Positions 41,964 to 51,632 of a DNA stretch of 64,000 bases are shown in pieces. The stretch lies in the NCBI RefSeq assembly GCF_000518645.1, contig NZ_JADZ01000018.1, forward strand, positions 62,001-126,000. The letters are read 5' to 3'. Under the pieces are notes generated by a model. That model was not told the DNA's origin. It did not search any database and saw only the letters and a program-made list of their open reading frames with translations. The DNA comes from Curvibacter gracilis ATCC BAA-807 (lineage in GTDB: Bacteria > Pseudomonadota > Gammaproteobacteria > Burkholderiales > Burkholderiaceae_C). Numbering within the stretch: the stretch's first letter is position 1; each line of letters starts with the position of its first letter. A program made the translations under genes and the position numbers.

Positions 41964-44351
41964 ATGGAACTCTTCAATCAGGCCATTTCACTTCATCAAC
42001 AGGGGCGCCTGCCCGAGGCCCGCCAGCGCTACGAGCAATGGCGCCGAATGAATCCTGCCGACATCAATGCCTTGCAACTGCTGTCAGTGTGCCTGGCCCA
42101 GATGGGTGAACTGCCCCAGGCCCTGCAGATGCTCGACCAGGCGATTGCCCTGGCCCCCCAGCAGCCCGCCTTTCACAACAACCGCGCGAACATGCTGCGC
42201 CTGCTGGGACGCCTGCCGGAAGCGCTGCAAAGCTGCACCCGGGCCATTCAGCTCAAACCCGACTACGCCGAGGCCTACAACAACCGGGGCAATGTGCAGC
42301 AAGACCTCAAGTTGACCGATCTGGCCTTGAAGGACTATGCCGAAGCCATCCGCCTGAATCCGAACTATGCCGAGGCTCTGTACAACAGGGCCGTGGCGCT
42401 GCAAAGCGTGCAAAAGCACGCCGAGGCCATCGAGGGGCTGAACAAGGTGTTGGCCCTGGCGCCGGGGCAGCCTCAAGCCTTGGCAAGGCTGGCGGTGTCT
42501 TACAGCCATTTGCGCGAGTACGAGCAAGCCAAGCTTGCCATCGAACCAGCTTTGCAAGCCCAGCCAGAGAACACTGAATTTCTGCTGATTGCCGCCACGC
42601 TGGCCGTGGACTGGGCCCGGTACGACGAGGCCATCCAACATTGTGAAAAGCTGCTGGCACGCGAGCCCGGCAATGCGGCAGGGCTAGCCAAGCTGGCTTT
42701 TGCACACCATGTCAAAAAGCACCCTGTCAAGGCCCGGCTGTTTGCGGACAAGGCCCTGGTCGCCGACCCAGCCAATACCGAGGCATTGCTCGTCCAGGGG
42801 CACCTGGTCGCCAGTGAGAGCCTCTACGAAGAGGCCTTGGTGTACTACCAAAAGGCCGTCGAAAAAACGCCCACCTCAGGCCCTGCACACCTGTACGCGG
42901 GCCAGATGCTGGGTCAGCTCAAGCGATTTGACGAAGGCCTGCGCATGCTGGAAAAGGCCCGCGAACTGGAACCCGAGCAAAGCGGCGTCCTGGAATCGCT
43001 GGTCGACATCAAGCTGTCGAGCGCCCAGTGGCAAGGCTTGGACGCCCTGATCACCGACCTGAAGAAAGCGGTGCTGTCCGAGCACATTCAAAACCAGCCC
43101 CTGACCCTGGCCAAGGTGCTCAATGACCCGATGCTGCTCAAGCAAGGGGCCGAAAAAGTCGGCCAGGGGCTGGCACTCACCGACCAGGTCAAGCCCAAGT
43201 TTGCCCGCCGCGACCCGCGCCGCCAGAAAATCCGCATCGCCTACATATCGGCCGATTTCGGTGAGCACCCAGTGGCCTTGCTGTTGCTCGAAACCCTGAC
43301 CCGGCACGATCGGGACCGCTTCGAACTGTATGCTTTCTCGCTGGGCCCCCTGCACGATGACCAGATGAACCGGCGGATCACCGAATGCTTTGACCGCTTT
43401 TTGAATGTGCACGAGTCTTCGGACGCGGATGTGGCCGACATGGCGCGCCAGTTGGGCGTTGATATCGCCATCGATCTGACCGGCTACACCGCCCAAAGCC
43501 GCCCCGGCATCTTCTCCAACCGGGCCGCCCCCGTGCAAGTCAACTACCTGGGCTTTCCAGGCACGCTGGGCGCCCCCTACATGGATTACATGATTGCCGA
43601 CCCGGTGGTGATCCCAGACGAACTGCGTGGCGCCTACACCGAACAGATCGCCTACATGCCCGACCAGTTCATGCCCAATGACACACGCCGGCCTGTCAGT
43701 GCGCCCGCCAGCCGGGCCAGCCAGCAGTTGCCGGCGTCGGGCTTTGTGTTCTGCGGCTTCAACAACCTCAACAAGCTGACCCCGGAGGTCTTTGACAGCT
43801 GGATGCGCATCTTGCTGGCGGTGCCCGATTCGGTGCTGTGGCTGCAGGCCGGGGGCGTGGTACAGAAAGCCCTGCGTGAGCACGCCGAATCACGTGGAGT
43901 GGCCGGCGACCGTTTGGTGTTTGCCGGGCGGGTCCCCAGCCAGGCCGATCACCTGGCCCGCTATGCGCTGGCCGACCTGTTCCTGGATACCACCCCTTAC
44001 AACGCGCACGCCACAGCCATGGATGCCCTGTGGGCCGGGCTGCCGGTGTTGACCTGCATGGGCCAGACTTTTGCCAGCCGAGTGGCCGGCAGCCTGGTGA
44101 GCGCCGCGGGACTGCCCGAGCTAGCATGCACTGAACGCAGCGAATTTGAACGCCTGGCCATCGAAATCGCCACCACGCCAGGCCGTGCCCAAGCGCTCAA
44201 GCAGAAACTGGCCGACGGGCGCGCCCAAGCGCCGCTCTATGACAACGCTCTGTTCACCCGAAACCTGGAAGCCTTGTACGAGCAGATGTACCAACGTCAT
44301 CTGCAAAGTCTGCCACCTGCCGTGTTGACGCTTGGGACGTCCAGCCGCTGA
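41964..44351 (+). CDS. TPR O-linked N-acetylglucosamine transferase-like protein (GT41)
   Basis: A 795-residue cytoplasmic protein. Residues about 1-410 are a string of TPR repeats (for example AEAYNNRGNVQQDLKLTDLA). The rest matches the GT41 O-GlcNAc transferase catalytic domain: IAYISADFGEHPVALLLLET with His435 at the position needed in human OGT, LGFPGTLGAPYMDYMIAD, GFVFCGFNNLNKLTPEVFDS, and DLFLDTTPYNAHATAMDALW. Such bacterial proteins transfer sugars to Ser or Thr. The start at 41964 (MELFNQAIS) is preferred; 41895 is also possible. It lies at the edge of the surface-glycan region and could glycosylate a surface protein. Acceptors are unknown. Confidence 0.9.
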   Translation: MELFNQAISLHQQGRLPEARQRYEQWRRMNPADINALQLLSVCLAQMGELPQALQMLDQAIALAPQQPAFHNNRANMLRLLGRLPEALQSCTRAIQLKPDYAEAYNNRGNVQQDLKLTDLALKDYAEAIRLNPNYAEALYNRAVALQSVQKHAEAIEGLNKVLALAPGQPQALARLAVSYSHLREYEQAKLAIEPALQAQPENTEFLLIAATLAVDWARYDEAIQHCEKLLAREPGNAAGLAKLAFAHHVKKHPVKARLFADKALVADPANTEALLVQGHLVASESLYEEALVYYQKAVEKTPTSGPAHLYAGQMLGQLKRFDEGLRMLEKARELEPEQSGVLESLVDIKLSSAQWQGLDALITDLKKAVLSEHIQNQPLTLAKVLNDPMLLKQGAEKVGQGLALTDQVKPKFARRDPRRQKIRIAYISADFGEHPVALLLLETLTRHDRDRFELYAFSLGPLHDDQMNRRITECFDRFLNVHESSDADVADMARQLGVDIAIDLTGYTAQSRPGIFSNRAAPVQVNYLGFPGTLGAPYMDYMIADPVVIPDELRGAYTEQIAYMPDQFMPNDTRRPVSAPASRASQQLPASGFVFCGFNNLNKLTPEVFDSWMRILLAVPDSVLWLQAGGVVQKALREHAESRGVAGDRLVFAGRVPSQADHLARYALADLFLDTTPYNAHATAMDALWAGLPVLTCMGQTFASRVAGSLVSAAGLPELACTERSEFERLAIEIATTPGRAQALKQKLADGRAQAPLYDNALFTRNLEALYEQMYQRHLQSLPPAVLTLGTSSR

Positions 44352-44364
44352 ATTGACCTTGAGA

Positions 44365-44388
44365 AGATGCCCCTGTGCTGGGGCATCT
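44365..44388 (+). terminator. Hairpin after the OGT-like gene
   Basis: AGATGCCCC and GGGGCATCT form a perfect 9-bp stem with a six-base loop, 13 bases after the stop. No T-run follows, so it is a possible but weak terminator; it also lies after the convergent glycosyltransferase remnant. Confidence 0.55.
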
Positions 44389-45020
44389 ACTTGATCTGAC
44401 AGGCCTTCAGCGCTTGGATCAGTGCTTCAGCCAGTGGGGAATCTTGAAACGAACAATCGCCAGGTAAGCCAAGACATACAGAATGGCGAAAAGCGCACAG
44501 CACAGCATCAGCGCCAGTGTCGACTTCCAGAACAACACGGCGGGAAGCACCGTCAATGCAGAAAAGCCCCAAAGGTAAGGAGATGTGCGATTGTTTCGGA
44601 TCAACAAATGGCGCACTCGCCCATCGTGAAACACCCCTTTGACCAGGCGGCGAAAAATCAATTGGTGAAAATGCAGGGCGTCTGCCAAGCCCGGCGAATG
44701 CCCTCTGGCCGCTTTTCGATAGATCGAGAACAGGGTCTCCCACACCGGGTACATCAAGAGCAACACCGGGAACCAAGGTGAGACCTGGGGGTTGCGCTGC
44801 ACCAGCATGATGGCCCCAAGCGCAATCACCCCGCCCCAGAGGTAAGCCCCCGCATCACCTGCGAACAACTGCCCGCGGGGATAGTTCCAGAACAAAAAGC
44901 CCGCCGTGGCGCCCACCAGCGCCATCATCAAGGCGGCCACGGCCCGGTCACCCACCTGCAAGGCCACATGGGCCAAAGCCAATGCGATCAAGGTCACGAC
45001 CACCCCGGCCAAGCCGTTGT

Positions 45021-45034
45021 ACCCGAAGAAATGT
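45021..45034 (-). repeat. 14-bp insertion bounded by TGTA
   Basis: TGTA at 45018-45021 and again at 45032-45035 flank an extra 14 bases that split the DGYNGLAG motif of the WecA-like gene. The expected sequence is GGCTAC followed directly by AACGGC on the minus strand. Confidence 0.7.
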
Positions 45035-45182
45035 AGCCATCAATGATGTTGAAGGCATGCGGTAGCCCCGTGATCGCCAAGACGGCCAAGCCGATGCCCA
45101 GCCAAGCGAGCCATCAATGATGTTGAAGGCATGCGGTAGCCCCGTGATCGCCAAGACGGCCAAGCCGATGCCCAGCCAAGGC
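45035..45182. repeat. 74-bp tandem duplication in the WecA-like gene
   Basis: 72 bases at 45035-45106 recur exactly at 45109-45180, an offset of 74 bp, with a two-base join CG. The unit covers the codons for LAVLAITGLPHAFNIIDG. It shifts the frame, because 74 is not a multiple of three. Confidence 0.92.
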
Positions 45183-45270
45183 CCCTGAATCCGTGAGCCC
45201 AGGCGCACGCATGCTCGGGTTGGTCTGTTTTGTTGGGTCGTGCCCGTTCAACCGACGATCCAGCCAAGGC
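45172..45270. repeat. 88-bp insertion bounded by 11-bp direct repeats
   Basis: CCAGCCAAGGC occurs at 45172-45182 and 45260-45270, 88 bp apart. The material between interrupts the WecA-like frame exactly after WPWL, where the family continues directly with GIGLAVLAI. The inserted sequence is not recognised and contains no gene. Confidence 0.7.
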
Positions 45271-45764
45271 CAGGCCTGCAGCCAAGCATCCAGGCCCCCA
45301 ATGCCCATGCGATTGATCGACAAATCCAACGCCCAGCAGGCCAGGCCGCCGCTCATGAGCGTGGCCAGCATGCGCCGACGCACCGAGACCCGCTGGGTCA
45401 GGTCTTCAAGCAAGCCCACCACCATCGCAGGAACCAGAGCCAACGTTGCCAGCAACACGGTTTTCAAAGGCAGGTGCAGATTGAGCTGCAACAACCAGCC
45501 ATCCAAGCCTGCCCCCACCAGCCAGGCCAGAACCAACGCCACAACCAGCGCCACGCCACCGAGACGTGACACCTCGCCTTCATGAAAGCGCTGAGGCTTG
45601 TCATGGCTGTAGGCCCCAGCCGGCATGCGCAGCACCAGCCAGCCCCCGACGAACACGGCCAGCAGAAAGGCAATCGAGGTCAGCACCACCATGCGCGCTC
45701 AACCTCCATGCCGTCGCTGGCCCACGGGATCAGATCTAACTCGGTCGAGGGGGTCAAATGCGCC

Positions 45765-46499
45765 TCAGGCCTGCGGCGCAGCGTCGACGCCACGCAGACG
45801 TGCCTGCTCGCGCTCAGCGGCCTGCAGACGACCCAACTGCTCGCGGGAGAAGAACTGGGCATACGCCACCAAGGCTGCGCCTTCCGCATGCAGGGTGGCC
45901 AGGGCCTTGGGCGACAGGGCGGCAAAGCGCACGTCATCCAGGCGGTACAAGCCTTCCACCGGCTGGATCTGCCCGTTGTGGGTGGAGGTCAGCTCCCAAG
46001 GCACCAGCAGTTTGGCGGCCACCAAGGCATCGATGGCGCGCCAGGTTTGCGTGCGGCTGGTGTTGAAATCGACCAGGAAGTTCATGGCACGCTGGGTCTG
46101 TGGGCTGGGTTGGCCCGACGCATCGAAGAAAGGCATGCCCTCATCGGCGCCCACGATGTGATCACCTTCATCGGTGGTGGACAGCACCAGGGTATCGGTG
46201 CCCTGCGGGCGGGCCAACGCGAATGGATAGCCGCGCATCGAGGCCGGAATGTACTGGCCCAGCCATTGACCCTGCGGACCCACCAGCAAATTGGTGTTGG
46301 GGATCAGCGAGGTGACGGCCATCAATTGCCAACGGCCACCAAACTCCACGAATGCCAGCGGCATGTGCGCAGCCGCCTTGGACAATTCGGCGGCCACCAC
46401 CGGAATGAGGTTCAAGCCTGCGGCATAAAGATAGTTGCCCGGGTGCTTCCAGTATTTGCCCGCAAATGCTTCGGGGGTGACGGCTTTCAGTGCCTGCAT
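45765..46499 (-). CDS. SapC-family protein
   Basis: The 244-residue protein has LNLIPVVAAELSKAAAHMPLA, FVEFGGRWQLMAVTSLIPNT, then NLLVGPQGQWLGQYIPASMR and RPQGTDTLVLSTTDEG, the SapC domain order. SapC proteins are named from Campylobacter S-layer loci; their function is not established, but they occur near surface-layer and glycosyl genes. The start ATG at 46499 gives MQALKAVTPEAFAGKYWK. It has no signal peptide. It is divergent from the giant glycosyltransferase gene, with 137 bases between starts. Confidence 0.82.
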   Translation of the reverse strand: MQALKAVTPEAFAGKYWKHPGNYLYAAGLNLIPVVAAELSKAAAHMPLAFVEFGGRWQLMAVTSLIPNTNLLVGPQGQWLGQYIPASMRGYPFALARPQGTDTLVLSTTDEGDHIVGADEGMPFFDASGQPSPQTQRAMNFLVDFNTSRTQTWRAIDALVAAKLLVPWELTSTHNGQIQPVEGLYRLDDVRFAALSPKALATLHAEGAALVAYAQFFSREQLGRLQAAEREQARLRGVDAAPQA

Positions 46500-46636
46500 G
46501 AATGACCTTTGATCGAATTGAATGGGCGGCCCGGGCCAGCACCAGTGATTGGACAAAGCACGATTCTAAATCGGAGGGGCGCGCTCCCTTTACCAACACC
46601 CCCGTGTCTGCCCCAAGAGGGCGAGATAATTCACGC

Positions 46637-49600
46637 ATGCAAAGTGCCTCCACCCCACTCCACGTCTACCAACGCGACCTGAGCCTTGACGCCTCACATT
46701 CCCTGGGACGGTTGGCACAGTGGATTGCCCCGGGATCTCGCGTGCTGGACCTGGGCTGTGGTGCGGGGGCCCTGGGCCATTTGCTGCGCCAGCGTGGGAC
46801 GGATCGCATTGACGGCATCACCTACAACCCCGCGGAGGCTGAGGCAGCACGCCAGTGGTACCAACAGGTGGCCGTGGCCGACCTGGACCAGTGCGAGCTG
46901 GCCACCCTGCTGGGCGAGCAACGATACGACGTGATTGTTTGTGCCGATGTCCTGGAGCACCTGCGCTCGCCCGAACGCCTGCTGGCCCAATGTCGCCAAC
47001 ACTTGGCGCCAGGCGGTCAGCTGTTGGCCTCGATCCCGAATGCAGGCCATGCGGGCCTGATTGGCGAACTGATGGGCGGGCGACTTGAGTACCGCGACGA
47101 AGGCCTGCTGGACCGAACCCACCTGCGATTCTTCACCCGCCGGAGCTGGCTCGGCTTTTTGGCCGATCAAGGCTGGGGCGCCACGCGGTTGGAGGGCATT
47201 CAACGGGATGTGCCTCAGACCGAATTCGAGGTGGCTTTCGACCTGTTGCCGCCGGCAGTGTCGCACTACCTGTGCACCTTGCCTGATGCACTGACCTACC
47301 AATTCATCACGGCCTGCGTGCCGGATGCCCCGCATTCGCCCACCTTGCAGGCACCCGTTGCGCCCCTGCCGCCCAGCTTCGGCACCACGCTCTACTGGGA
47401 CCTGGGTCAAGGCTTCCAGGAAGCCCAAAAGCTGCAAGTCAGTGGCGTCATCGGACAAGACTTTCAGACCCTGCGCTACCCCCTGCCCTCCAAGCTGGGA
47501 CTGTGCGGGCTGCGGCTGGACCCCGCAGACCGACCCGGTTTCATGCGCTGGCACCGGCTGGAACTGCTGGATGCCACAGGTCTGCGCATTTGGGAGGCCG
47601 ACTTCCGACAACTCGGCACCGCCGCACTGGCCGACTGCGCCCTGCATCAGATCAGCCTGGCCCCAGCGGTGGATGCACAGTCCGGGGTGCTGTCGGTGCT
47701 GGAGGGCTCAGACCCCTGGCTGGAACTGCCCCGCGCACTCCCTTGGCAGGCCCTGGCTGGTGGAACACTGCAAGCCAGCCTGGGCTGGCCTGCCTCCACC
47801 GACTACCTGGCCCTGCTGGAGCACTTGCGGCAAATTCAGCCCAGCGAGCAAGAACTGGCCCGCCTGCGCGACGCTTGGTCGACCGACCAGACCCACACGC
47901 AGCAGCTTGAACAGCAACTGCAAGCCATGGAACGAGAGTGGCGACACGAACATGGGCAGGCCGTAGCGCGGCACGAGCGGCTGCAAGCCCTGCAAGCCGA
48001 GCACGAGCAGACCCTGCAGGCCTTGCAACAAAGCCAGGAGGCCCTGCGGCAAAGCCACGCGGCACGGCAAGCCGCCCAAGCCCACCCCTTGCACCGACTG
48101 CTCAGGCTCGCCAGGCGCAGCCTGCGGCCCGCAGCAGCTCAGCAAGCCACCCCGTCGCCCGTGGCGGCCCCATCGGTGCCGTCCCTCGCCGCCACCCCGG
48201 ACCCAGCCGCGGTGACCGCTGCAACGCCCGAACCCTCCGCCCGGCCCGCCTCGACGGCCATAGCGCCCTTGATGCCGGCCTCGATCGCCCCGCCCTTGGC
48301 CCCCACGGTGGACATCATCGTGCCGGTGTACCGCGGCCTGAACGACACGAAGCAATGCCTTGAATCGGTTCTGGCCCACCATCAGCACACGCCCACCCGC
48401 CTGATCGTGATCAATGACTGCAGCCCTGAGCCCGAGTTGAGCGACTGGTTGCGCCAATGGGCCGCGACCCACTCCGAGGTGATGCTGCTGGAGAACGAAA
48501 GCAACCTGGGCTTTGTGGCCACCGTCAATCGCGGCATGGCGCTGAGCGAGGCCCACGACGTGCTGCTGCTCAACAGCGACACCGAGGTGGCCAACGACTG
48601 GCTGGACCGGATGCGCCGTGCGGCCTACAGCGCCCCCCGAGTGTCTTCAGTGACCCCGTTTTCAAACAACGCCACGATTTGCAGCTACCCCCGTTTTTGC
48701 GAAGCCAATGAGCTGCCCGAAGGGTTGGATACGGCGTCGCTCGACCAGATGCTGGCGCGGCATCTGCCCGGGCAGACGGTGGACATCCCGACGGCCATCG
48801 GGTTTTGCATGTACATCCGGCGTGATTGCCTGCAGGTGGTGGGCCTGTTCGATGTAGAGCACTTTGGCAAGGGCTACGGCGAAGAAAACGATTTTTGCTG
48901 CCGCGCCAGCGCCGCAGGCTGGCGCCATCTGCATGCTCTGGACACCTTTGTGCTGCACCGCGGCGGCGTGAGCTTTGGCGACAGCAAAAACGAACGTGAA
49001 CGGGCCGCCATGCGCACCCTGCGCCGTCTGCACCCCGGCTATGAGGCCGAGGTTCAACGCTTTGTGCAGGCCGACCCGGCCCGCCCGGCCCGCCAGCAGA
49101 TCGACCTGCTGCGCCTGCAGGCCACCGGCCGACCCAAGGTGCTGGCCGTGAGCCACAACGCCGCCGGTGGCACCCTGCAGCACATCCGCGAACTGGCACA
49201 ACAGCTGGGCCAGAGAGCCGACTTTCTGCTGTTGCGGCCTTACGAAGGCGGCGTGCTGAAGCTGAGTTGTGTGGACCCGCGTGAGGGCTACCTGGAGAGC
49301 TTTCAGTTGCCCGACGAGGCCCCGGCCTTGCGAGCACGCCTGCAACAACTGGGCGTGGTGCTGGTGCACTACCACCACCTGCTGGACCACGGCAGCGAGG
49401 TGCTGAACCTGCCTCGCGACCTGGGTGTGCCTGCCGATTTCACCGCACACGACTTCTACACCCTGTGCCCCCAGGTGTCGCTGGTAGACGTGAACGGGCG
49501 CTACTGCGGGGAGCAAGGGCCCAGCCAATGTGCCGCCTGCCTGCAAGAGCGCCCGGCCCCCGACCACAAGACCATCGAGGTGTGGCGCCGCGACCATCGC

Positions 49601-50317
49601 GCCATCTTGCAGCGCATGCGCCATGTGTTGGCCCCCAGCATCGACACGGCCCGCCGCATGCACAGCTTCGTGCCCCAGGCCGAACTGCGCCTGGCCCCAC
49701 ACCCTGACCTGCCTGCGGGGCAGGCTTTGCCCAACCCGAACCCCCAGGCGCTGCCCGCGGGCGCACGGCTCAAGGTGGCGGTGATTGGCGCGTTGAACGT
49801 GCTCAAAGGCGCAGACCTGCTGGAGCAAACCGCGCTGTTGGCGGCCCGCCAGGGTATTCCCGTCGACTTTCACCTGCTGGGGCACGCTTACCGAGACCTC
49901 AGCACCCAACCTCGCGCGCACCTGACGGTTCATGGACGCTACCAGAACGATGAACTGCCCGCATTGCTGAATTGGCTGCACCCGGATGTGGTGTGGTTTC
50001 CGGTGCAGGCACCCGAGACTTACAGCTACACCCTCAGCGCCTGCCTGCAGGCGGGCCTGCCCATCGTGGCACCCGATCTGGGGGCTTTCCCGGCTCGGCT
50101 CGCAGGTCGCCCCTGGACGTGGGTTCTGCCTTGGAACACGGATGCCGCGGGCTGGCTGGCGGTTTTTCAGACACTCATGGCGCAGCATTTCAGCTCGGGG
50201 CAAGCGCCTGCATTACCGAACCTGAAACCAGGGCACTTCGAAGCTTTGCGCGTGCCCGCGTTTGATTATCAGAACGAGTATCTGCCTCGCGCCACCACAG
50301 CTGGAAATGACACCTGA
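46637..50317 (+). CDS. Giant trifunctional surface-glycan enzyme: methyltransferase, GT2, GT4-like
   Basis: A 1226-residue protein from ATG 46637. Residues about 30-200 are a class I methyltransferase (VLDLGCGAGALGHLL, DVIVCADVLEHL). About 405-490 is a Gln-rich coiled coil, followed by a Pro/Ala linker to 555. Residues about 557-810 form a GT2 domain (VDIIVPVYRGLNDTKQCLES, LLNSDTEVANDW as the metal-binding turn, and YGEENDFCCRA). About 834-1226 is a GT4-like domain (VLAVSHNAAGGTLQHIRELA). No membrane helix is seen, so it should act in the cytoplasm on a nucleotide-sugar-built glycan. Similar fusions occur in LPS or capsule loci. The second domain's donor and order of action are unknown. Confidence 0.88.
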   Translation: MQSASTPLHVYQRDLSLDASHSLGRLAQWIAPGSRVLDLGCGAGALGHLLRQRGTDRIDGITYNPAEAEAARQWYQQVAVADLDQCELATLLGEQRYDVIVCADVLEHLRSPERLLAQCRQHLAPGGQLLASIPNAGHAGLIGELMGGRLEYRDEGLLDRTHLRFFTRRSWLGFLADQGWGATRLEGIQRDVPQTEFEVAFDLLPPAVSHYLCTLPDALTYQFITACVPDAPHSPTLQAPVAPLPPSFGTTLYWDLGQGFQEAQKLQVSGVIGQDFQTLRYPLPSKLGLCGLRLDPADRPGFMRWHRLELLDATGLRIWEADFRQLGTAALADCALHQISLAPAVDAQSGVLSVLEGSDPWLELPRALPWQALAGGTLQASLGWPASTDYLALLEHLRQIQPSEQELARLRDAWSTDQTHTQQLEQQLQAMEREWRHEHGQAVARHERLQALQAEHEQTLQALQQSQEALRQSHAARQAAQAHPLHRLLRLARRSLRPAAAQQATPSPVAAPSVPSLAATPDPAAVTAATPEPSARPASTAIAPLMPASIAPPLAPTVDIIVPVYRGLNDTKQCLESVLAHHQHTPTRLIVINDCSPEPELSDWLRQWAATHSEVMLLENESNLGFVATVNRGMALSEAHDVLLLNSDTEVANDWLDRMRRAAYSAPRVSSVTPFSNNATICSYPRFCEANELPEGLDTASLDQMLARHLPGQTVDIPTAIGFCMYIRRDCLQVVGLFDVEHFGKGYGEENDFCCRASAAGWRHLHALDTFVLHRGGVSFGDSKNERERAAMRTLRRLHPGYEAEVQRFVQADPARPARQQIDLLRLQATGRPKVLAVSHNAAGGTLQHIRELAQQLGQRADFLLLRPYEGGVLKLSCVDPREGYLESFQLPDEAPALRARLQQLGVVLVHYHHLLDHGSEVLNLPRDLGVPADFTAHDFYTLCPQVSLVDVNGRYCGEQGPSQCAACLQERPAPDHKTIEVWRRDHRAILQRMRHVLAPSIDTARRMHSFVPQAELRLAPHPDLPAGQALPNPNPQALPAGARLKVAVIGALNVLKGADLLEQTALLAARQGIPVDFHLLGHAYRDLSTQPRAHLTVHGRYQNDELPALLNWLHPDVVWFPVQAPETYSYTLSACLQAGLPIVAPDLGAFPARLAGRPWTWVLPWNTDAAGWLAVFQTLMAQHFSSGQAPALPNLKPGHFEALRVPAFDYQNEYLPRATTAGNDT

Positions 50318-50370
50318 ATCAAGGGCCAGATAGGCCGACCTGATACCCAGACGAACCGCCCTCAGGCCGC

Positions 50371-51546
50371 TTAAAACGGCGATGCATCCACTTTGCGAGT
50401 AAATCGCTCTCGCAGATCGGCCACGGGGCCTTCAAACAGGTGGTAGACCAACGCCGAGATCAGCAGCACGCTGATCAGCCATCCGATCACGGCGGCGGCC
50501 AAGGCCCACGCGGTGACAGGCCCTTGCGCCTTCAGTACATGCAGGTACACGAACATCATCGGGAAATGGCTCAGGTAGATCGAGTAGGCGTACATGCTGA
50601 GCCGCCCCGTGAAGGCCGCCAAGCGTGGCTTGGCACTGAAGGATTGCGTCAGCCAGGGCATGACCAGAAACGTACCGGCGGCCATGCAGGCGATGGCGGC
50701 CACGTTCCAGACCCGGCCCATGAGGGGGCTGACGGGCTGCAGCAAATCGCACACGCCATACAGGCCCAAGCCCATCAGCGCCACTCCTGCCAGGGCCTTG
50801 GCGCCTTCGCGTGAGCGCCACCAAGGCTTGAACCACTTGTTCATCACTGCAGCCAACACACCCCAGCCTGTGGCATCGAGGTGATAGATCGTCACTCGGC
50901 GAATATCAGCGTCCCAGCCAAAGAACTCGACCGAAGGCGCGTGCATTGCCCGCAACAAGGTGGGCCCCACGATCAAGAACAGCGACACCAGCATGAAGCG
51001 CGTTTGATTGCGCTTGACCCCCAGGCTGGCCACCAGGCCCAGCAGCAAGGGCATGCTGAAGTAGAACCATTCGTCCAGTGCCAGCGACCACGACTCGCCA
51101 AAGAAATGCGGGGTTGTTTCTGTCCACGCCAGGTTTTGCGAAAAAACCAGAAACTTCCAATCAAAAACCCCTTCCATCCAGCCCCAGGAGACCAAAAGCA
51201 GATTCAGGATCAAAAACAGGTAGTAATTCGGCACGGTTCGAAACCACCGACGCAGCCAGAAATCCCGGGCACAAGCCGCCCAGGGCCGCCCCGATTCAAA
51301 ACTGCGAATCATCATGGCGCCAATCAAATAGCCGCTGAGCAGAAACAGCCATTCGATCGACAACACAGCGCTGGCACTGAATCGAGCGAGCCAACCCTGA
51401 AACGGCAAAATGCCCTGGCTGAAGACAAACCCGATCAGGCCATGGTTGCACAAGACGATCACAATGCTCAGACTGCGCAGGCAATCCAGCCCCAGGCTGC
51501 GGTTGGCGGGAGGAGGATGGGCGGGGTTGGTGGAAGGTGAAGACAT
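50371..51546 (-). CDS. Acyltransferase 3 (OafA/YrhL-like) membrane protein
   Basis: The 391-residue protein has about ten hydrophobic helices, with the family start LGLDCLRSLSIVIVLCNHGL and its His, and FGESWSLALDEWFYFSMPLL, a hallmark of the AT3 family. Such inner-membrane enzymes O-acetylate or otherwise acylate sugars of LPS, capsule or exopolysaccharide. Start ATG at 51546 rather than TTG 51552. Its 3' end converges on the giant GT gene, and it lies within the surface-glycan block, so the exported glycan is the likely substrate. Confidence 0.9.
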   Translation of the reverse strand: MSSPSTNPAHPPPANRSLGLDCLRSLSIVIVLCNHGLIGFVFSQGILPFQGWLARFSASAVLSIEWLFLLSGYLIGAMMIRSFESGRPWAACARDFWLRRWFRTVPNYYLFLILNLLLVSWGWMEGVFDWKFLVFSQNLAWTETTPHFFGESWSLALDEWFYFSMPLLLGLVASLGVKRNQTRFMLVSLFLIVGPTLLRAMHAPSVEFFGWDADIRRVTIYHLDATGWGVLAAVMNKWFKPWWRSREGAKALAGVALMGLGLYGVCDLLQPVSPLMGRVWNVAAIACMAAGTFLVMPWLTQSFSAKPRLAAFTGRLSMYAYSIYLSHFPMMFVYLHVLKAQGPVTAWALAAAVIGWLISVLLISALVYHLFEGPVADLRERFTRKVDASPF

Positions 51547-51632
51547 CAGCAAGGGTGGTTGCGAATTACAGACCGGGGGCTAACTTTAAGCGCGTCCGAC
51601 CCGAACTCTCGGCACATCAGCGCTCAGTGTGC

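Larger units (their letters stand above)
44419..45692 (-). pseudogene. WecA/TagO-type polyprenyl-phosphate glycosyltransferase broken by three small insertions
   Basis: The upstream part (45692 to about 45260) reads as a membrane glycosyltransferase of the MraY/WecA superfamily, with HDKPQRFHEGEVSRLGG and VGLLEDLTQRVSVRRRMLAT. The downstream part (45012 to 44419) continues the family with NYPRGQLFAGDAGAYLWGG and QVSPWFPVLLLMYPVWETL. Between them lie an 88-bp insertion bounded by 11-bp direct repeats, a 74-bp tandem duplication and a 14-bp insertion bounded by TGTA. Their sum is 176 bp, 2 mod 3, and removing all three joins the halves in frame as WPWLGIGLAVLAITGLPHAF then NIIDGYNGLAG. So the gene cannot make a full protein as it stands. 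It would have attached GlcNAc-1-P-type sugars to undecaprenyl phosphate. Confidence 0.85.

Noticed and set aside
45114..45208. Separate small genes within the interrupted WecA-like region
   Set aside because: They are frame-shifted readings of the duplicated segment, not independent proteins.
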